NCBI RefSeq assembly: GCF_900141855.1
Contig: NZ_FQYU01000017.1
Span: 1-37,720, forward strand
From: Pseudozobellia thermophila
GTDB taxonomy: Bacteria > Bacteroidota > Bacteroidia > Flavobacteriales > Flavobacteriaceae
Direction of reading: 5' to 3'
DNA: 37,720 nt
The notes under the pieces are model-generated. The model ran no database searches. It had not been told where the DNA came from and saw only the letters and a program-made list of their open reading frames with translations. The number at the start of each line of letters is the position of its first letter. Position 1 is the stretch's first letter. Positions 33,271-37,720 of this stretch are shown here, one piece after another. The translations under genes were made by a program, and so were the position numbers.

Positions 33271-33319
33271 TAGGCACAACGGCAGTCCGTCTCAAAACCG
33301 CCTTTGATTTTGAATAAAT
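33271..33319. other. Upstream border of the array
   Basis: TAGGCACAACGGCAGTCCG is the last recognisable unit boundary. To its right there is no further attC-like stem, only the transposase remnant and core genes. Confidence 0.5.
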
Positions 33320-33712
33320 TTACACAATTTGGGATATACGGGATATGGGCCTGAAAGATGGGAGTATTTTCATAAATGCGTATATATGGGCCAAGACACC
33401 ATCTTTCAGCCTTTTAACGGTTGGAAGGGACGTTTTTAAGATGTTCGTTCGGTGATTTTTCCTGATTTCGGGCATCCAGCCTAATTTGATAAGTCTTTTA
33501 AGATTGTATGCTACTGCAATGAGCCCGAAGTCTGCACCGGCCGCGGGGATTCCCTTTTTGGTGATGATGTGGTCAAAGCCCCATTGCCTTATTATGGTGC
33601 CGAAGAACTGTTTATCAGTCCCCTTACGGTAGAGACACACCGGCGAAACCTTATGCAGAAATTGGAGGTTTCCAACGCGGCCTCCCTGATCAAAGTGGCA
33701 GTAGAGAAACAA
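33320..33712 (-). pseudogene. IS1182-family transposase, C-terminal remnant
   Basis: The frame contains FGTIIRQWGFDHIITKKG and then FGLIAVAYNLKRLIKLG, the conserved end of IS1182-type DDE transposases. Everything upstream of the final catalytic-Glu region, including the first two Asp residues, is missing. It is a different, GC-richer lineage from the deleted elements in the array. It lies exactly between the array and the core L,D-transpeptidase gene. Confidence 0.75.
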
Positions 33713-33800
33713 TTGATATAGTAAGTTGCCGCCTTATAAAATGCCCTTTCGGTTTTGGGGAGGTACGAGCCTTGTTGATGTAAGCCCCTACCCTAAGCTT

Positions 33801-34790
33801 TTAATCGGCCATTCCATAGATATCATCGAGCAAGACAGGGTTCCCGTCTTGGTCGGTGGTTTCCAAATCGTAGCGTATCTCCAGCTTCGTGCCCAAGGGG
33901 GCATGATAGTAGATGATCCATGCATCGGCTTCACTGGTACCTATACAACCGTTGGAATAGGCCCTGCCAAGGGATTTCGGATTTGTGGTCGGATGGATCA
34001 TCTGACCGTTCCTAATTCCATTGACTTCCGTCTCGATCCACGGTATTTGGGGCATTAGCGTTTTTCTGCCGTCGTCCCTATTGGTCACGTAAAAGCGCTT
34101 TCCGTTGACGGGATTGTAGAAATCGGGGTCTTTGGCGTGCCTTACGATCGTGCCCTTACCGGTCTTGGTGCGCAGGTCGGTGACCCGGTCGCCCATCTTC
34201 AGGTAGCGTTGCCGATCCTGTCCTACCCTTACGGGCATGCGGTACAAAAGCGTCGAATCTTGAAAGATGCGCAAGGTAAACTCGGGAATGTTCACATCGA
34301 TCTTGGTTTTCGCAAAGGCGTCCAATAGTTTCAGGGCCTTTAACGAATCGGGGAAGACAAGGGTACTCCCCTCGGGCAAGACGATCATTTGCCGCTGGTC
34401 GTACACAAAGGAGTCGCGGGCCATCATCCGGTAGTAGTCGGTATTGGCCAAGGTATCGATGATCCAAGGGTTGTTTCGCACCAATAGATGCTCCGATAGG
34501 CCGTAAGGCACCAAGGTATCATGGGCCTTTACCAAAGAATCGATATAGGTAAAGTACTCCCCGACACGGACATCCTTGGGGACTTGCACCGTTTTCGGCT
34601 GTTTTTTTACCGGTGCCTCGGGCCAGGAGGCCTTTATCTCGGGCTTCTTCTTTTCCACAATGGGCGACCGTCGGGAATGGCAAGAGGCCAAAAGCAAGCC
34701 AAAAAGGCATAGGCCCCAACATGCCCTTCCCAATAAGGTCCACACCCTGCGTCCGGGAGCGAGGTAGGTTTTCAATTCATTCTGCATCAT
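33801..34790 (-). CDS. L,D-transpeptidase (YkuD/ErfK family) lipoprotein
   Basis: A lipoprotein signal ends LLLASC (Cys37). After a Lys/Pro-rich linker the YkuD domain occupies about 180-310; the active-site block is MIHPTTNPKSLGRAYSNGC with His266 and catalytic Cys282 preceded by Ser279-Asn280-Gly281, a slight variant of S-H-G-C. Such enzymes crosslink peptidoglycan 3-3 or attach proteins to it in the periplasm. GC-rich core gene, divergent from the mla operon, with an imperfect palindrome in the shared intergenic region. Two adjacent ATG codons are possible starts. Confidence 0.88.
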   Translation of the reverse strand: MMQNELKTYLAPGRRVWTLLGRACWGLCLFGLLLASCHSRRSPIVEKKKPEIKASWPEAPVKKQPKTVQVPKDVRVGEYFTYIDSLVKAHDTLVPYGLSEHLLVRNNPWIIDTLANTDYYRMMARDSFVYDQRQMIVLPEGSTLVFPDSLKALKLLDAFAKTKIDVNIPEFTLRIFQDSTLLYRMPVRVGQDRQRYLKMGDRVTDLRTKTGKGTIVRHAKDPDFYNPVNGKRFYVTNRDDGRKTLMPQIPWIETEVNGIRNGQMIHPTTNPKSLGRAYSNGCIGTSEADAWIIYYHAPLGTKLEIRYDLETTDQDGNPVLLDDIYGMAD

Positions 34791-34840
34791 ATGACTCGAT
34801 GGTATTTACAATAAAAATAGGGCACGCCCCATAGCCTTCA

Positions 34841-34879
34841 AATGACAAGCATCATGCCTTCGGTATGATATTGGTCATT
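34841..34879. promoter_or_regulatory. Imperfect palindrome in the divergent intergenic region
   Basis: AATGAC pairs with GTCATT and ATCAT with ATGAT around CCTTCGG, within the 121-bp region between the L,D-transpeptidase and mlaE starts. It may be an operator shared by the divergent genes or a bidirectional hairpin; nothing in the sequence decides. Confidence 0.35.
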
Positions 34880-34911
34880 TTAAAACGAACCCCGGCGGTT
34901 TATATTTGATT

Positions 34912-35715
34912 ATGTCCGAAATATCCATTACGAAACGCGTAGGGTCGAGCCTGGTAGGGCGCGCCAAACATTTTTTCGTCCAGATCGGGGAGCTCTCCTA
35001 TTTCGCCGGTCGTTTTTTCAGGGAAGTGTTTTCGCCGCCCTTCGAATTTCGCGAGCTGCTGCGGCAATGCTACCAGATGGGCAACCGTTCGTTGGTACTG
35101 GTCGGGGTCACGGGGTTTATCATCGGCTTGGTGATGACCCTACAGACACGCCCGACCTTGGTCCAATTCGGGGCCGTCTCGTGGATGCCCAACATGACCG
35201 GTATTTCGATTGTCAGGGAAATCGGCCCTGTCATAACCGCACTGATCTGTGCCGGGCGCATCGCCTCGGGCATAGGTGCCGAACTGGGGTCTATGCGGGT
35301 CACCGAACAGATCGACGCCATGGAGGTCTCCGGAACCAACCCGTTTAAGTACCTCGTCGTTACCCGCATCGTCGCCACAACGCTGATGCTGCCCCTGTTG
35401 ATCGTCTTCGGCGATTTGATCGCCCTCTACGGTTCGGCCGTGGTAGAGAACCTGAAAGGCGATGTGTCCTTTCAACTCTACTTCAACACGGTCTTTGACG
35501 CCTTGGGTTTTGGTGATATCATCCCCGCAACGGTCAAGTCGTTCTTCTTCGGCTTCGTGATCGGCCTGGTCGGCTGTTTTAAGGGCTATTACAGTAAAAA
35601 AGGAACGGCCGGCGTAGGCATAGCGGCCAATACGGCCGTAGTAATGGCCTCCCTGTTGGTTTTCGTCGTCGATTTTATAGCCGTATTCGTATCCGATATC
35701 TTTTATGAACTATGA
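34912..35715 (+). CDS. mlaE: MlaE-family ABC transporter permease
   Basis: The ATG at 34912 (MSEISITKRVGSSLVG) is preferred over a TTG two codons upstream. The 267-residue protein has the MlaE permease layout of five to six helices: VGVTGFIIGLVMTLQTRPTL, the coupling region SGIGAELGSMRVTEQIDAME (the MlaE signature EL-M--EQIDA) and a C-terminal FGFVIGLVGCFKGYYSKKGT. It moves glycerophospholipids across the inner membrane with MlaF and MlaD, maintaining outer membrane asymmetry. Its stop overlaps the mlaF start by four bases (ATGA), indicating translational coupling. Confidence 0.93.
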   Translation: MSEISITKRVGSSLVGRAKHFFVQIGELSYFAGRFFREVFSPPFEFRELLRQCYQMGNRSLVLVGVTGFIIGLVMTLQTRPTLVQFGAVSWMPNMTGISIVREIGPVITALICAGRIASGIGAELGSMRVTEQIDAMEVSGTNPFKYLVVTRIVATTLMLPLLIVFGDLIALYGSAVVENLKGDVSFQLYFNTVFDALGFGDIIPATVKSFFFGFVIGLVGCFKGYYSKKGTAGVGIAANTAVVMASLLVFVVDFIAVFVSDIFYEL

Positions 35716-36512
35716 CGGACGATCCTACAACATATAAGCACAAAGACCAGGAAGGGGTAGCCGACCGTCCGCTAGAACGGAAGGCCGTCATACGTATCCG
35801 CGATGTCCGCAAAAGCTTTGGCGACAACCATGTCCTTAACGGCTTTGACATGGACCTGTACGAAGGGGAAAACCTAGTGGTCATGGGCAAATCGGGCTCC
35901 GGCAAATCGGTGATGATCAAATGCCTGGTCGGACTCATGCTTCCCGATAGCGGATATATCGAGGTCATGGGAAAGGAAATAGCGACCCTCGACCGGCATA
36001 CCCTCGACGAGCTTCGCTCCGATATCGGTTTTCTTTTTCAGGGAAGTGCCCTGTACGATTCCATGACGGTACGCGAGAACCTCGAGTTTCCCCTCCGCCG
36101 GCACAAGGAAAAACTGGGAACCCCAAGCGATACCACCGCCCTGGTCATGGAGGCCCTGGAAAACGTCGGACTGGGCCGTACCATCGACCTAATGCCCGCC
36201 GAACTTTCGGGAGGGATGAAAAGGCGGATCGCCCTGGCGCGTACCCTCATTCTAAAACCCAAGATCATTCTCTACGACGAGCCTACCAGCGGATTGGATC
36301 CCATCACCGCCAAAGAGATCATCGAACTGATGCGCAACATCCAGATCAAATACAACACCTCGTCGCTGATCATCACCCACGACGTTGACTGCGCCCGGGT
36401 AATCGCAGACCGCATGGTCCTTTTGGTCGATGGCATTAATTACGCCGAAGGAAGCTATACGGAACTATCCCAATCCACCGACCCCAAGGTCGAGGCATTT
36501 TTTAAAAAATAA
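35712..36512 (+). CDS. mlaF: MlaF-family ABC transporter ATPase
   Basis: All ABC ATPase motifs are present: Walker A GKSGSGKS (59-66), Q-loop in IGFLFQGSALYDSMT, signature LSGGMKRR, Walker B IILYDEPTSGLDP and the switch His in IITHDVDC. The FLFQGSALYDSMTVRENL block is characteristic of MlaF/Ttg2A importers. An N-terminal extension of ~25 polar residues precedes the core. It drives MlaE in the operon mlaE-mlaF-mlaD. Confidence 0.93.
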   Translation: MTDDPTTYKHKDQEGVADRPLERKAVIRIRDVRKSFGDNHVLNGFDMDLYEGENLVVMGKSGSGKSVMIKCLVGLMLPDSGYIEVMGKEIATLDRHTLDELRSDIGFLFQGSALYDSMTVRENLEFPLRRHKEKLGTPSDTTALVMEALENVGLGRTIDLMPAELSGGMKRRIALARTLILKPKIILYDEPTSGLDPITAKEIIELMRNIQIKYNTSSLIITHDVDCARVIADRMVLLVDGINYAEGSYTELSQSTDPKVEAFFKK

Positions 36513-36516
36513 CGAC

Positions 36517-37509
36517 ATGGCAAAAACAACCTTAGAAAACTTGCGACTGGGAATTTTTGTGGTGATAGGCACCGCATTGCTCCTCTTGGCCACGTACCTC
36601 ATAGGCAATCGGCAGAACATGTTCGGAAAGACCTTCGACATTACCGCCGACTTTAAAAACGTAAACGGCCTACAGGTCGGTAACAACGTCCGGTTCTCGG
36701 GAATACACGTAGGCACGGTCAGCGATATCGAAATAATCGACGATACCACCATTCGGGTACATATGGTCATCGATGACAAAATGCAGGAACACATCAAAAA
36801 AAACGCCGTGGCGGCCATTGGGTCGGACGGACTGGTAGGTAGCATGCTCGTGAACATCGTTCCGGGAAATGGGCCTTCTACGACGGTACGGCCCGGGGAT
36901 GCATTGCAATCGTACAGCAAAGTGGCCGCCCAAGATATGATGAGCACCCTGAGCACCACCAATGAGAACGCGGCCATGTTGACCGCCGACCTCCTGAAGA
37001 TCACCCGTTCCCTGAACCAGGGCAAGGGCACCTTGGGCAGATTGCTCAACGACACTACCCTGGCCAACGATTTTCAAGAAACCATAGGCAACCTTAAATT
37101 GGCCAGTACACGCATAAATGCGACCATGGGCGAACTGAACCAAATGGTAGGGCAAATTAATTTTAAGGAAAGTGCCGGAGGCGTTCTGCTCGGTGACACC
37201 CTTTCTGGAGGAAAGATAAAAAACATCATCGAAAACCTGGAAACCTCATCCATAGCAATAGAAAAGATTACACAAAACCTCAACGAGGTTATCGACGGGA
37301 TAAGGGAGGGCGACGGGGCGATCAACTACCTGGCAAAAGATACCGTTTTGGTGAACCAATTGAACAAAACCATGTCAAATATCGAACAGGGCGCCGAACG
37401 CTTCAACGAAAACATGGAAGCCCTGAAACACAATTTCCTGACCCGGGGCTATTTTCGAAAATTGGAAAAGCAAAACAAAAAGGAAAACCCCAAGGGCGAT
37501 GTCGATTGA
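36517..37509 (+). CDS. mlaD: MlaD-family MCE-domain protein
   Basis: Start set at MAKTTLENLRLGIFVVIGTA, four bases after the mlaF stop. A single membrane helix (about 9-28) is followed by the MCE domain (about 38-115: DITADFKNVNGLQVGNNVRF, then GIHVGTVSDIEI, AAIGSDGLVGSMLVNI). The long C-terminal helical region (about 135-310) is rich in N and T with LNQGKGTLGRLLNDTTLAN, typical of Bacteroidota MlaD proteins that form a hexameric channel. It tethers phospholipid transport to MlaEF in the periplasm. Confidence 0.92.
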   Translation: MAKTTLENLRLGIFVVIGTALLLLATYLIGNRQNMFGKTFDITADFKNVNGLQVGNNVRFSGIHVGTVSDIEIIDDTTIRVHMVIDDKMQEHIKKNAVAAIGSDGLVGSMLVNIVPGNGPSTTVRPGDALQSYSKVAAQDMMSTLSTTNENAAMLTADLLKITRSLNQGKGTLGRLLNDTTLANDFQETIGNLKLASTRINATMGELNQMVGQINFKESAGGVLLGDTLSGGKIKNIIENLETSSIAIEKITQNLNEVIDGIREGDGAINYLAKDTVLVNQLNKTMSNIEQGAERFNENMEALKHNFLTRGYFRKLEKQNKKENPKGDVD

Positions 37510-37595
37510 CCGGATTAGGGCACTGATCCCCTTGGGCCCGAAACGCTGCCCTTCTTAAAAGGTTTCCCCTTAGCCGCCAAAAAATCAGGCCGGCC

Positions 37596-37720
37596 CTACT
37601 CCCTTTTACAGGTAGAAAGCCCGAAGGGCAAGTAGAGCGGACAAAATCCGACAAAAGCGGTCAACAGAAAAACCGCCGCCAGAACCAGCAGTACGATGCC
37701 CAAGGTACCCGTAACCACGT
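37596..37720 (-). CDS. DUF2892 family membrane protein, C-terminus only
   Basis: The frame enters from the right edge and ends at a TAG complement at 37596-37598. The 41 visible codons read VVTGTLGIVLLVLAAVFLLT, then FCPLYLPFGLSTC and KRE, which is the hallmark end of DUF2892 (YgaP-like membrane domain) proteins: a membrane helix followed by C-P-L-Y and S/N-T-C. The N-terminal part lies outside the window. It converges with mlaD. Confidence 0.75.
   Translation of the reverse strand, partial: VVTGTLGIVLLVLAAVFLLTAFVGFCPLYLPFGLSTCKRE

Noticed and set aside
1-33280. CRISPR array
   Set aside because: Repeats are long, irregularly spaced, palindromic and separated by genes. There are no short regular repeats with unique spacers and no cas genes.
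1-33280. Canonical integron attC sites
   Set aside because: The boundary cores (GTTGTGC, GTTGGCA, GTTAGCC) do not fit GTTRRRY at every position and site lengths often exceed those of classical attC once inserted elements are included. They are described only as attC-like.
33726-34058. 110-codon plus-strand frame over the end of the L,D-transpeptidase gene
   Set aside because: It is antisense to the catalytic domain coding sequence and shows no family features.
34137-34767. Several plus-strand frames opposite the L,D-transpeptidase
   Set aside because: They are shadows of a well-supported gene in GC-rich sequence and show no domain features.
34871-34911. TATATTTG just before mlaE as a Bacteroidota -7 box
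   Set aside because: It lies four bases before the chosen start codon, so transcription would begin inside the gene, and the nearest TTG is too far upstream.
1-37720. Prophage or conjugative element
   Set aside because: No structural, packaging, relaxase, type IV secretion or phage integrase genes are present.
1-37720. tRNA or rRNA genes
   Set aside because: No cloverleaf with the T-loop and acceptor features or rRNA-like sequence was recognised; the strong hairpins belong to repeated spacers.

Overview
The window looks like a chromosomal segment from a marine-type member of the Flavobacteriia (Bacteroidota). Many products carry Bacteroidota-style lipoprotein or Sec signals ending in -FSQ or -C. 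Leaders are A-rich without clear Shine-Dalgarno sequences, and one border carries a typical Flavobacteriia mlaE-mlaF-mlaD operon. No genus is assigned.

Region 1 (about 1-33,300) is a long accessory array. Every credible gene is on the minus strand. Most are solitary and AT-rich, and they are separated by repeat-rich, strongly self-complementary spacers of 130-700 bp. Cargo is eclectic: a GIY-YIG protein, SGNH hydrolase, SIR2-STAND defence-type NTPase, SRPBCC, VOC, esterase, APC permease, NPP phosphodiesterase, amidohydrolase, YefM-YoeB toxin-antitoxin, GNAT, phosphotriesterase-like lipoprotein, CocE/NonD hydrolase, NTF2-like proteins and several unknowns. Many units are bounded by a terminal inverted repeat private to that unit, of the form GTTG-N6 ... 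N6'-CAAC (10-14 bp, often perfect). Spacers contain attC-like stem-loops whose pairing, with G-T wobbles, is conserved better than their sequence. This is the organisation expected of integron-type gene cassettes, but no integrase gene is in the window and the core sites do not match canonical GTTRRRY exactly.

The spacers are themselves colonised at fixed positions by three short element families: LR1 (about 265 bp, nested palindromes; three full copies, one truncated copy and one short fragment), a MITE-like family derived from an IS1182-family transposase by successive internal deletions, and a second MITE-like family with similar TTGCACAA termini. Two blocks, about 6,680-10,190 and 17,700-19,030, have host-like GC-rich composition and eroded spacers. 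One multigene unit (13,233-16,713) encodes an AraC regulator, a DHFR/RibD-like reductase, RidA, an SRPBCC protein and a two-domain lipid-binding-like protein.

Region 2 (about 33,320-33,712) is the 3' remnant of an IS1182-family transposase. It lies at the 5' (upstream) end of the array, where an integrase/attI would be expected.

Region 3 (33,800-37,720) is GC-rich host core: an L,D-transpeptidase lipoprotein (minus strand), divergent from the mlaE-mlaF-mlaD phospholipid-transport operon (plus strand), then the C-terminus of a DUF2892 membrane protein entering from the right edge.
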